Assembly (NCBI GenBank): GCA_030642845.1 | Contig: DAOWMZ010000072.1 | Span: 1 to 7,489 of the forward strand | Length of the DNA: 7,489 nt | From: Candidatus Zixiibacteriota bacterium | GTDB taxonomy: Bacteria > Zixibacteria > MSB-5A5 > GN15 > FEB-12 | Direction of reading: 5' to 3' | Part shown: positions 1-6,447 of the stretch, piece after piece | Layout of the letters: every line of letters begins with the position of its first letter | Position numbering within the stretch: the stretch's first letter is position 1 | Translations under genes and position numbers: made by a program | Notes under the pieces: model-generated | Seen by the model: the letters and a program-made list of their open reading frames with translations, nothing else | Databases searched by the model: none | Told to the model about the DNA's origin: nothing

Positions 1-277
1 CTTTGTTTGAGTTTATGACGATAACGCCCTATATGTGTCTATTATATCTATATTGTCGGCATTTATTCCCGGTAAATCCAATATAATCTGACAATTATTG
101 TAAGTTGTTGTCATTGAGAGAAATAAGCATGGAATTTTGGGGTATTGCCTGAGGAATGATATTATCACTTTTTTGTTTTTTGATTAAGATTTTATTCAAA
201 TCAACAACTTTTATTATGAAGTAATAGAAATTTTTATCAAAACCGAAGAATTACTTTAAAAGAAAATCATTTAATGC

Positions 278-306
278 TTGACTAGAGTAAACGAAAAACG
301 TTTTTT
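278..306 (+). promoter_or_regulatory. Candidate promoter of the TetR-flavoprotein operon
   Basis: TTGACT at 278-283 matches five of six positions of the sigma-70 -35 consensus. Exactly 17 bases later lies TTTTTT (301-306), a poor -10 match. If this is the promoter, transcription would start near 313 and the 28-bp palindrome would cover the -10 and start site, as expected for autorepression. The TTG of this hexamer also opens the longest reading frame of the TetR gene, but I read it as a promoter element rather than a start codon. The weak -10 keeps confidence low. Confidence 0.3.
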
Positions 307-321
307 GCACGAAACGTTTTT
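294..321. promoter_or_regulatory. 28-bp near-palindromic probable TetR operator
   Basis: The arms AAAAACGTTT (294-303) and AAACGTTTTT (312-321) are exact reverse complements, and the centre TGCA (306-309) is also symmetric. Twelve of the 14 base pairs around the axis at 307/308 are symmetric. Each arm is also part of its own smaller palindrome (AAAAACGTTTTT at 294-305 and AAACGTTT at 312-319), centred 16 bp apart. The length, symmetry and place just upstream of a TetR-family gene fit an autoregulatory operator, which in this family is often a 15-30-bp palindrome. Binding by the adjacent regulator is inference. Confidence 0.6.
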
Positions 322-326
322 AAGGA
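322..326 (+). promoter_or_regulatory. Ribosome binding site supporting the ATG at 338
   Basis: AAGGA lies 11 bases before the ATG at 338, a slightly long spacing. It directly follows the palindromic operator. No comparable site precedes the alternative TTG at 278, so this site favours the 338 start. Confidence 0.5.
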
Positions 327-337
327 TAGTAGATTTT

Positions 338-904
338 ATGAACAATGATGCATTAATAGAAGTAGCCCAGGATCTTTTTACAAGATATGGTTTGAAAAAG
401 GTTACTATAGAAGAAATTGCCAAAAATGCTCATGTATCTAAAGCTACAATATATAAGAATTATAAGAATAAAAACGAGATTTTTAATAAAGTCGTTGAGA
501 ATGAATTCAAATTGCTATTGTCTCATATTGAGGAGGCTGTAGAAAAAGAAAAGAGTACAGTAGATAAACTTCGAGCACATCTTTCCACAAAAATAACAAA
601 ATTAAATGAGTTGATAAATTTCTACCATGTAACCCAGGATACCTGGAGCTATTATTGGTCCTTCGTAGATAAATTAAGAAAACAATTCATTCTTAGAGAA
701 AAAGAAATTGTAACAAAAATTCTTAGTGACGGTAACAAGTCGAAAGAATTAAATGTAAAAAATACTGAACAGACTGCTCACATTATGGTTCTAGCACTAA
801 AGTCATTGGAATTTCCCTGGGTTAAAGAAGAATTAGGTGTGTCTTCTTCATCGTATATTGAGTCAATGCTGAGTATCCTAATAAACGGTCTAAAAAGGAG
901 ATAG
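338..904 (+). CDS. TetR/AcrR-family transcriptional regulator
   Basis: A one-domain DNA-binding regulator of 188 residues, the usual TetR-family size. Residues 5-50 form the N-terminal helix-turn-helix: an ALIEVAQDLF helix, the turn glycine G18, TIEEIAKNAHVS (23-34), then the recognition helix KATIYKNYKNK, which corresponds to the family motif usually ending YYHFKSK. The remaining ~130 residues are the variable all-helical ligand and dimer domain, so the effector cannot be predicted. The frame extends to a TTG at 278, but I chose the ATG at 338. It puts the HTH at the normal distance from the N terminus, has an AAGGA site, and leaves the 28-bp palindrome outside the coding region. The stop is 2 bases before the next gene's start, so the two are almost certainly co-transcribed. 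The regulator probably represses this operon in response to a substrate or product of the downstream protein. Confidence 0.9.
   Translation: MNNDALIEVAQDLFTRYGLKKVTIEEIAKNAHVSKATIYKNYKNKNEIFNKVVENEFKLLLSHIEEAVEKEKSTVDKLRAHLSTKITKLNELINFYHVTQDTWSYYWSFVDKLRKQFILREKEIVTKILSDGNKSKELNVKNTEQTAHIMVLALKSLEFPWVKEELGVSSSSYIESMLSILINGLKRR
895..900 (+). promoter_or_regulatory. Strong ribosome binding site deciding a TTG start
   Basis: AAGGAG, inside the last codons of the TetR gene, lies 6 bases before the TTG at 907. This spacing is ideal and supports TTG over the ATG codons at 943 and 946, which have only a weak GG upstream. Confidence 0.7.
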
Positions 905-906
905 AG

Positions 907-2751
907 TTGCCAGAAAGACATTTTGAATCTTCAGATAACAGGATGATGCAAAGCAATTATCATAAATTCCATATCCCTGTTATGGGAACCGGTTTTACGT
1001 CTGATACTCCTTTGCGGGTAGCAAAGTATGGGATTTCATCTGTTATTTCCATAGGGGATGATATCTTTTTGGAACAGATGAGAAAATTTCATTCAGAGAA
1101 AAATAATCTGCCTTACGAGCCAATTAAAAAAAATGATAATGATTCACGTGCCCGACGCATCACTGCTTATTTAAATCTTATAGATACATTGGTCAAAAAG
1201 CAGATGGAGGATCTCAAAAGTTTGCCTTTTGAAAATGGAACCGATATAACCAAATATTTCAGAATGCTTCCGGAATCGAGTATTAAACGGGAATATAGCA
1301 GTATGCTGAAGGAAGAAGATCAGGATTTAAAATTAAAATTACAAAATGATCTTCGAAATAAAATTGTTCCGGGAAATATTGATGTCAACATTATGGCCAA
1401 AGTTGATCGGGATATAATTATTAAGGGAGTGACAGCTCCTCCTGAACAGGGAATAGCTTTATCTGCATTACGCGGATTTGCTCAAAGCAGCCTTAGGTCT
1501 TCGATAGTTTTTTCAGCTGGAATGAATCGCCGTCTTTATAATTATGTCAGCAAATTTGAAGATTTTTTCCCTGATGAGAATGGACGATTAAAAAAGAAGA
1601 TAACCCTTAAAGTCAGTGATTTTCGCTCTGCCTTTATTCAGGGAAAACTATTTGCCAAAATGGGTCTATGGGTATCAGAGTATAGAGTTGAGTCCGGGCT
1701 GAATTGCGGTGGACATGCCTTTGCGACAAAGGGGTTTTTGCTGGGTCCTATTCTGGAAGAATTCAAAACCAAGAGAGATGAATTTATTGCCAATATATAT
1801 AGAATCTATAATCCAGCTATTGTTAAAAGGGGTTATACCTCCCAATCTTTTCCTCCTGATATAGAAATTACTGCCCAAGGGGGAATAGGAACATCGGATG
1901 AAAATGAGTTTCTGTTAAACTATTATAAATTAAACAGAACTGGATGGGGAACTCCTTTTTTATTAGTACCTGAGGTCACTAATGTTGATAATAATCACCT
2001 TAAGAAATTGGCTGATGCCGATGATAACGATGTTCATCTGAGTGATAATTCTCCTCTTGGTATTCCCTTCTGGAATTTGAAAACATCGACCTCTGAAGCT
2101 AATCGTTTAAAGTGTATCGAAAAGGGCAAACCGGGGAGTTCCTGTCCTAAAGGATTTTTGTCATTTAATAAAGAATTTACTAAAAAAGAATTGTGTACAG
2201 CTTCGCGAACATATCAGCTTTTGAAATTGAAAGATCTGTCACAACAGGATTATCCCTATGAGAAAAAAGAAGCTCTAAAAAAAAGTATTCTCTCCAAGTC
2301 TTGTCTCTGTAGGGATTTAACTGGAGGTGCTTTGGCCGGGAACAAAATTGAGCCGAATGCTTTGACTACTATTTGTTGTGGACCTAATATTGTAAATTTC
2401 TCAAAGATTACAACTCTGGAAAAAATGATAGATCACATCTACGGACGTATTTCAATTCTTTCCGATACCGAGCGACCGCATATGTTTATTAAAGAACTTC
2501 AATTATATTATGAGTATATTAAATCTGAATCGGAAAAGGTATCCAGAGAATTGGTGGAAAAAACATCGGCATATTTCTTTGAATTTATAGACAATTTGAA
2601 TAATGGTATTACCTATTACAAAAGACTGGCACAGGAATTTAGTGAAAATCAACGAGAGCAATTCCTTAAAGATCTGGATTCAATTCTTATGGAAATTGAA
2701 GAGTTTAATACAAGTATGGTGATGGATTTAAAAATGGGATTATCGCATTAG
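907..2751 (+). CDS. Predicted FMN TIM-barrel protein (nitronate monooxygenase/FabK-like) with cysteine-rich C-terminal part
   Basis: Uncharacterised protein of 614 residues with no signal peptide or membrane segment, so probably cytoplasmic. Several blocks resemble the nitronate monooxygenase/FabK/PfaD fold in the right order. FHIPVMGTGF and ISSVISIGDD (21-52) match the first barrel strands. ESGLNCGGHAF (262-272) matches the family's EAGGH motif, with H270 in the place of the catalytic histidine. ITAQGGIGTS (321-330) followed by GWGTPFLLVPE (346-356) match the phosphate-binding AAGGI and GTRFLATPE blocks. Typical members have about 310-370 residues, so there is a large insert (about 55-200) and an added C-terminal half. 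That part carries seven cysteines (C403, C413, C430, C466, C468, C490, C491), then a helical tail (500-614). The cysteines could bind zinc or an iron-sulfur cluster, or be redox-active. The family assignment is by eye and the substrate is unknown. Pairing with a TetR regulator suggests an inducible metabolic role. Confidence 0.6.
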   Translation: MPERHFESSDNRMMQSNYHKFHIPVMGTGFTSDTPLRVAKYGISSVISIGDDIFLEQMRKFHSEKNNLPYEPIKKNDNDSRARRITAYLNLIDTLVKKQMEDLKSLPFENGTDITKYFRMLPESSIKREYSSMLKEEDQDLKLKLQNDLRNKIVPGNIDVNIMAKVDRDIIIKGVTAPPEQGIALSALRGFAQSSLRSSIVFSAGMNRRLYNYVSKFEDFFPDENGRLKKKITLKVSDFRSAFIQGKLFAKMGLWVSEYRVESGLNCGGHAFATKGFLLGPILEEFKTKRDEFIANIYRIYNPAIVKRGYTSQSFPPDIEITAQGGIGTSDENEFLLNYYKLNRTGWGTPFLLVPEVTNVDNNHLKKLADADDNDVHLSDNSPLGIPFWNLKTSTSEANRLKCIEKGKPGSSCPKGFLSFNKEFTKKELCTASRTYQLLKLKDLSQQDYPYEKKEALKKSILSKSCLCRDLTGGALAGNKIEPNALTTICCGPNIVNFSKITTLEKMIDHIYGRISILSDTERPHMFIKELQLYYEYIKSESEKVSRELVEKTSAYFFEFIDNLNNGITYYKRLAQEFSENQREQFLKDLDSILMEIEEFNTSMVMDLKMGLSH

Positions 2752-2780
2752 AATTGATCTAAAGAATACAGGGCATTATA

Positions 2781-2813
2781 AAAACCGCACCTTTTATAGA
2801 GTGCGGTTTTTTT
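2781..2813. terminator. Bidirectional intrinsic terminator between convergent genes
   Basis: A perfect 10-bp stem, AAAACCGCAC (2781-2790) with GTGCGGTTTT (2801-2810), encloses a 10-base loop. On the + strand it ends in seven T (2807-2813), terminating the TetR operon 30 bases after its stop. On the minus strand it ends in five T, and lies about 50 bases past the stop of the convergent PATAN gene. The stem is identical to that of the terminator at 4631-4663. Confidence 0.9.
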
Positions 2814-2863
2814 ATGATTATTAAAATTTATTTATATTTGCTCAGAGAGAATTTAAACAAAGT

Positions 2864-4492
2864 CTATGAAAAAATGGAAGATTCCGTTTTTTCATTCTCT
2901 TCATTTTTCTTGTTATTGAATTCGTCGAGCAGGTGGCATCCTTCAATAAGAATTGAATCAATGGAGCGATTTACATTTGATTCCGGCACATCAGATTGGC
3001 TAATATGTTCAACTGACCAAATACCATTATTCCAGAACAAGGCTTCATATATCGCCTCCGCTCCTGTTTTATTGCCGCATTCTGCATATATAAGTTTCCC
3101 ATTATTTAAATACATGGTAAGGTGGTTTCCGTGGGCGCTTATATTGATACAAAGTAATTTGTTACTGGGACCCATTGCTTGCAGCAAATCTATTACGTTC
3201 ATATGACTAAGGCTTCCATTAGTTCCCATTTCCTGGAGGATATTTAATCGTAACCGTGATTCCTGTTCCTGTTCTGCCTGAATACGCTTCAACCTGATTT
3301 TTAAAATATCATAAGATCCGCTAAATTTAATTACATCATATAGTCCAAATTTTAACATTGAACAGGCTTTCTCATGATCATCTGATGTATGAAGCAGGAT
3401 AGTTGGAACAGATGAAAAGATTATCCCTTTTGAAATCATAAATTCTAAATCCTCCCGTACTTGCTCAATTGTATCTATAGTATTAATGATCAATACGTTA
3501 GGCTTTTGCTGATGAAAAGATTTAATCAATTTTTCCTGAGTATCTACCTGGATACTTTCAAAACCACAGGATTCTAATATCTCTGCTAAAGAATTTGTAT
3601 CATCGTTCATTTTATTCAGGACCAATGAATAACTTGAAACTCTGGTATTGTTCTTATAAATAATATCTTCCTTAAGCATCATCAGAAAAGAATCAACAAC
3701 TTCCGGTATTAAGATAATATTCTTCTGAGCTCGAAGATGTTCTTCGATACTATCAAATCGATAAGGAGTAAGCTTTTCATTTGTAGGGAAGTATTTAAAA
3801 TAGAAGTCAACGATTGTAACAATATTACTGTTCCATAAATCTGAATTAATAAGTTCAGTAGAGGATAAATTTGAGAGATCCTGATACATCCTTCGAATTA
3901 TATTAAGGATTGATGGCGGATATACAATATTATCCTCAATCAGGCTTAATAGCTTAAAGAATGCAGTTTCTCTGTCTGAAGGAGTGTTCCTTTTAAAGTA
4001 AAGATTGGAGATGTCTTGTAAATAACCAGCGGTAACAGTTTTAAGATAATCATGGGAAGAGAGTTTTAATTGCCTGCACAATCGATCAACCAAAGTTCCA
4101 ATCTGAGCAGCGGTGGAAGTTGTTATACCAACAGCTTTAGCGAGAGTCACTGTTGCAAGATGAAGATTTGCATGTGATAATGTTGTAAGATTATTAAATT
4201 CAGGAACAGGATTTATCAACTCTTCAAAAGAATTAAAGCTGCGAATAATACAGTGTGGAATTTTTTGATTAATTTTATTAATTAGAATATTATCTGCCGA
4301 TGAAATCTTATCACGTATTAAAATAAATTTTGGCTTATTGCTGATAATATCAAAATATACTTCTTCGAGAGAATCTGAAATAATGACGGATAAACCATTT
4401 TGAATAAGGGTTTGAGCGATAAATTCATCTTTTTCAATCTGAGTACTAACAATGAAAACATTAATTGTATTATTTATAGAATTATCCTGCAT
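2864..4492 (-). CDS. Multi-domain signalling protein: pseudo-receivers, degenerate HD-GYP, C-terminal PATAN (DUF4388)
   Basis: Cytoplasmic protein of 542 residues with four recognisable parts. Residues 10-85 look like a receiver without the acidic pair or a clear phosphoacceptor. Residues 100-275 follow the HD-GYP plan (early H107, a buried helix, then late DSIEEHLRAQ and PEVVDSFL blocks), but the HDIGK motif reads QDISN (159-163) and HHE and GYP are gone. Residues 286-400 are a second receiver-like fold with Asn at the Asp site (N337), though K389 is kept. A short charged helix (about 396-421) leads to a PATAN domain (425-525) with GSLSHMNVIDLLQAMG, the YLNNGKLIYAECG hairpin, GAEAIYEALFWNNG and a final LLDEF. 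PATAN-receiver proteins act as protein-interaction adaptors, for example in cyanobacterial motility control. This one probably works as a scaffold without phosphorylation or c-di-GMP hydrolysis. The PATAN call is firm, the HD-GYP relationship moderate. It is monocistronic, bounded by terminators on both sides. The ribosome binding site (AGGA just before ATG) is weak. Confidence 0.8.
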   Translation of the reverse strand: MQDNSINNTINVFIVSTQIEKDEFIAQTLIQNGLSVIISDSLEEVYFDIISNKPKFILIRDKISSADNILINKINQKIPHCIIRSFNSFEELINPVPEFNNLTTLSHANLHLATVTLAKAVGITTSTAAQIGTLVDRLCRQLKLSSHDYLKTVTAGYLQDISNLYFKRNTPSDRETAFFKLLSLIEDNIVYPPSILNIIRRMYQDLSNLSSTELINSDLWNSNIVTIVDFYFKYFPTNEKLTPYRFDSIEEHLRAQKNIILIPEVVDSFLMMLKEDIIYKNNTRVSSYSLVLNKMNDDTNSLAEILESCGFESIQVDTQEKLIKSFHQQKPNVLIINTIDTIEQVREDLEFMISKGIIFSSVPTILLHTSDDHEKACSMLKFGLYDVIKFSGSYDILKIRLKRIQAEQEQESRLRLNILQEMGTNGSLSHMNVIDLLQAMGPSNKLLCINISAHGNHLTMYLNNGKLIYAECGNKTGAEAIYEALFWNNGIWSVEHISQSDVPESNVNRSIDSILIEGCHLLDEFNNKKNEENEKTESSIFS

Positions 4493-4630
4493 TTCCTATC
4501 ACCACAATATTACCGTATAATGTATAATTACATATATATTATTATTTTCGACATTTTAACTTATTCCTAAAGTATCATATTCATTTTAAACTTAAGCAGT
4601 TGGAGTATATGAAATTGAAGAAAATGACAT

Positions 4631-4663
4631 AAAAAAACCGCACCCTCCACAGAGTGCGGTTTT
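4631..4663 (-). terminator. Intrinsic terminator of the ompA-family gene
   Basis: Stem arms AAAACCGCAC (4634-4643) and GTGCGGTTTT (4654-4663) enclose a 10-base loop. Read on the minus strand, the stem ends in seven T (complement of 4631-4637), 23 bases after the OmpA gene's stop. The stem and the loop edges (C on one side, AGA on the other) match the terminator at 2781-2813; only the six central loop bases differ. The following 4493-4630 is AT-rich and must carry the promoter of the PATAN gene, but I could not pick a convincing one. Confidence 0.88.
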
Positions 4664-4685
4664 CTTTATAGATATATTTTAAATA

Positions 4686-6197
4686 CTATTTAATAACTTC
4701 AATTTCAACCCGGCGGTTTCTAAGTTTATTTTCCGGGGTGTCATTGGGAGCAATAAAGAATTTAGGATCTTCGCCAAAGCCTTTGGAATTCATCCTGTCA
4801 GCAGCAATTCCCTTACCCAACAGGTAGTCGTAAACTGCCATGGCTCTGCTTTCAGAGAGAGTTTGGTTGAAAGTTTCGGCTCCATCAGCATCACAGTAGC
4901 CACGGATTTCGATTTTGATGAAATCATATTTTATCATAGTTTCGGCGATTTCATCAAGAGCCGGTGCGGCCCCTTCGGAGATTGTAAATGATCCCGAAGA
5001 ATAATTCAAACCACCCTGGAGAGTGACTGTCTCTTTAAGGATAGCGGCAAACGGACAACCCGACGAATCAACTTCGACTCCAACATGAGTGTTGGCACAT
5101 TTGTCTTTATAATCCGGGACACCATCTTTGTCAGAATCTATAGGACAACCATCGGCATCAACTTTTACACCGGCGGGAGTGTCGGGACATTTGTCTTTGT
5201 AGTCAGGAACGCCATCTTTGTCCTTATCGAAAGGACATCCGATATCATCAACCGGAACATCTTCAGGAGTATTCGGACATTGGTCTATGCCGTCAAATAC
5301 ACCGTCTTTATCAGAATCAATCGGACAACCTTTGGTATCAACTTTAGCACCTTTAGGAGTATCCGGACACATATCAAAACCATCAAAGACACCGTCGCCA
5401 TCACTGTCGATTGGACAACCGTTCTCATCAACAACAGTACCTAACGGAGTATCGGGGCACTGGTCTTTTTTGTCATTGACACCGTCTTTATCAGTATCAG
5501 GTGTTCCCCAGAGATAATAAGTCAGACCAAATGATGGCTCAAGGTAGGCTTTGAAGGGACGATCTTTCCATGAACTCCAGTCACTGGAACCATATTCCCC
5601 TTCAGGCCAGTTCGTTGAAAACTTAAACAGTCCGTATGTAAACAGAGTTTGGAAATCTAAAGTGAATCTTTCACTCATCCAGTAGCTGACACCGGCGCCA
5701 AGTTTAATATTGAAATCATTAACTGTCGGGGTGTAAGGATCAGAACCACGCGGGACACTGCGGCGGTTTATCCGCCAGCTATCCACGCCAATACCACCAA
5801 TAAGATAGGGTTGAGTCTTTTCTTCATAACGGAAATAATAATTTGCTGTTAATCCAAAAAGCAAACCCTCAAGACGGGCAAAGGCATTGTCTGAACTATT
5901 AAAGCTAAAAGATTGGTCGCTGGTAGCGGTACTGTCATCATAAGATGATGCATAAGCTACTGAAAAATTAAGAACAAGACGTTCTGTCAAACCCAGACGA
6001 CCATGAACCCCGACATCCCAACCCATTCCAAAAGGTTCGTATTGATTGTCAAAAAGTTCAAAATCACTTCCTTCGAACATTGGCATAAATACCGGAATGC
6101 GACCGCCCACACCAAATTTCCCTTTCCATTCGGGTACTTCAGCCAGAGCAGTGGCAGTTAGTAATACCAGAAGCATTAAAACAATTCTTAACTTCAT
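4686..6197 (-). CDS. OmpA-family outer-membrane protein with thrombospondin type 3 repeats
   Basis: A 503-residue outer-membrane protein that anchors the outer membrane to peptidoglycan. Residues 1-19 are a signal peptide (basic MKLR, hydrophobic core, cleavage after ALA). Residues about 25-230 alternate polar and aromatic residues as in an eight-stranded OmpA barrel, with the last strand FGLTYYLW (223-230). Residues 234-383 are five exact 30-residue thrombospondin type 3 repeats (DxDxDGVxD, then CP, then GCP) that should bind calcium and form a stiff periplasmic linker. Residues about 390-503 are the OmpA_C domain: GYCDADGA (432-439), LSESRA (447-452) and NRRVEIEV (494-501). D435 and R451 sit where known members contact the diaminopimelate of peptidoglycan. 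The usual GHTD/GFTD reads GYCD. AAAAGGAG lies 6 bases before the ATG, making the start secure. A terminator follows directly, so it is likely a single-gene, strongly expressed unit. Confidence 0.93.
   Translation of the reverse strand: MKLRIVLMLLVLLTATALAEVPEWKGKFGVGGRIPVFMPMFEGSDFELFDNQYEPFGMGWDVGVHGRLGLTERLVLNFSVAYASSYDDSTATSDQSFSFNSSDNAFARLEGLLFGLTANYYFRYEEKTQPYLIGGIGVDSWRINRRSVPRGSDPYTPTVNDFNIKLGAGVSYWMSERFTLDFQTLFTYGLFKFSTNWPEGEYGSSDWSSWKDRPFKAYLEPSFGLTYYLWGTPDTDKDGVNDKKDQCPDTPLGTVVDENGCPIDSDGDGVFDGFDMCPDTPKGAKVDTKGCPIDSDKDGVFDGIDQCPNTPEDVPVDDIGCPFDKDKDGVPDYKDKCPDTPAGVKVDADGCPIDSDKDGVPDYKDKCANTHVGVEVDSSGCPFAAILKETVTLQGGLNYSSGSFTISEGAAPALDEIAETMIKYDFIKIEIRGYCDADGAETFNQTLSESRAMAVYDYLLGKGIAADRMNSKGFGEDPKFFIAPNDTPENKLRNRRVEIEVIK
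5049..5498 (-). repeat. Five tandem 90-bp repeats encoding thrombospondin type 3 units
   Basis: The coding sequence for residues 234-383 of the OmpA-family protein repeats every 90 bp without a length change. Each unit reads DxDxDGV, then CPxTP (CANTH in the fifth unit), then VDxxGCP. Units differ at many synonymous and some coding positions. The closest pair is the last two in protein order (324-353 and 354-383), which share DGVPDYKDKC and a GVxVD block and suggest the most recent duplication. Confidence 0.92.
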
Positions 6198-6246
6198 CTT
6201 AAACTCCTTTTATCAAATTTATTATTTCCTCAATCATTCTTTAGGA

Positions 6247-6275
6247 TATTTACTAAAAGCTAAATAATAAATCAA
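6247..6275 (-). promoter_or_regulatory. Candidate ompA promoter
   Basis: On the minus strand TTGATT (complement of 6270-6275) is followed after 17 bases by TAAATA (complement of 6247-6252), about 50-55 bases before the ompA start codon. The -10 match is poor and the region is very AT-rich, so other placements are possible. Confidence 0.25.
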
Positions 6276-6281
6276 TAAAAG

Positions 6282-6335
6282 TTTTCCACATTGTGTGTAT
6301 TTTCCATATAATGTGTTTTTCTCATATTATGAGTT
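6282..6335. promoter_or_regulatory. Three tandem ~18-bp palindrome-like elements upstream of ompA
   Basis: Three units each begin with a TTTTC run and contain a roughly symmetric core. The first is TTTTCCACATTGTGTGTA at 6282-6299, the second TTTTCCATATAATGTGTT at 6300-6317, and the third starts at 6317 with the core CTCATATTATGAG (6321-6333), a perfect 13-bp palindrome. The spacing is 18 then 17 bp. They lie about 85-140 bp upstream of the ompA start, next to the candidate promoter, which suggests a cooperative regulator binding site. The rest of 6198-6447 is AT-rich and shows no gene. Confidence 0.4.
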
Positions 6336-6447
6336 TTATTAGATAATAAATATTAATTTTAATTGTGAATATAGGAAAGGGAATTGTATTTTTCAGGTAA
6401 TAAAGCTTAAATGAACAATATAATTGCCTGCAAGGAATTCCTCCTTG

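Larger units (their letters stand above)
1..337. other. Left intergenic region, no supported gene
   Basis: I see no convincing gene here. The AT-rich stretch has stops in all + frames. A minus-strand frame of about 51 codons (13-168, GTG start) has no ribosome binding site and resembles nothing I know. The right-hand part (278-326) carries the probable control elements of the TetR operon, listed separately. A short palindrome, ACAAT-T-ATTGT at 91-101, is present but could be chance in such AT-rich DNA. Confidence 0.6.

Noticed and set aside
13..168. Minus-strand frame of about 51 codons with a GTG start, containing ILDLPGINADNIDI
   Set aside because: It has no ribosome binding site and an A-rich upstream. 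The DLPG stretch vaguely recalls small heat-shock proteins, but nothing else supports it.
102..210. Inverted repeat AAGTTGTTG (102-110) and CAACAACTT (202-210)
   Set aside because: Nine bases at 91-bp separation in AT-rich DNA is within chance expectation, and no element boundaries or target duplications accompany it.
1675..1878. Minus-strand open frame inside the flavoprotein-like gene
   Set aside because: It is an antisense shadow of a well-supported coding region, with no motifs of its own.
2814..3206. Plus-strand frame of 130 codons overlapping the terminator and the PATAN gene
   Set aside because: It is antisense to the conserved PATAN domain, begins inside a terminator and lacks a ribosome binding site.
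5049..5498. Regular 90-bp array considered as a CRISPR or a minisatellite
   Set aside because: There are no conserved short repeats alternating with unique spacers, and the whole array is an in-frame, motif-conserving protein repeat.
5085..5517. Plus-strand open frames across the thrombospondin-type repeats
   Set aside because: They are periodic shadows of the 90-bp repeats on the opposite strand; their own repeat pattern is a by-product of that array.
6046..6267. Plus-strand open frame covering the ompA start region
   Set aside because: It is antisense to the signal peptide and the promoter region, with no start-site support or recognisable product.
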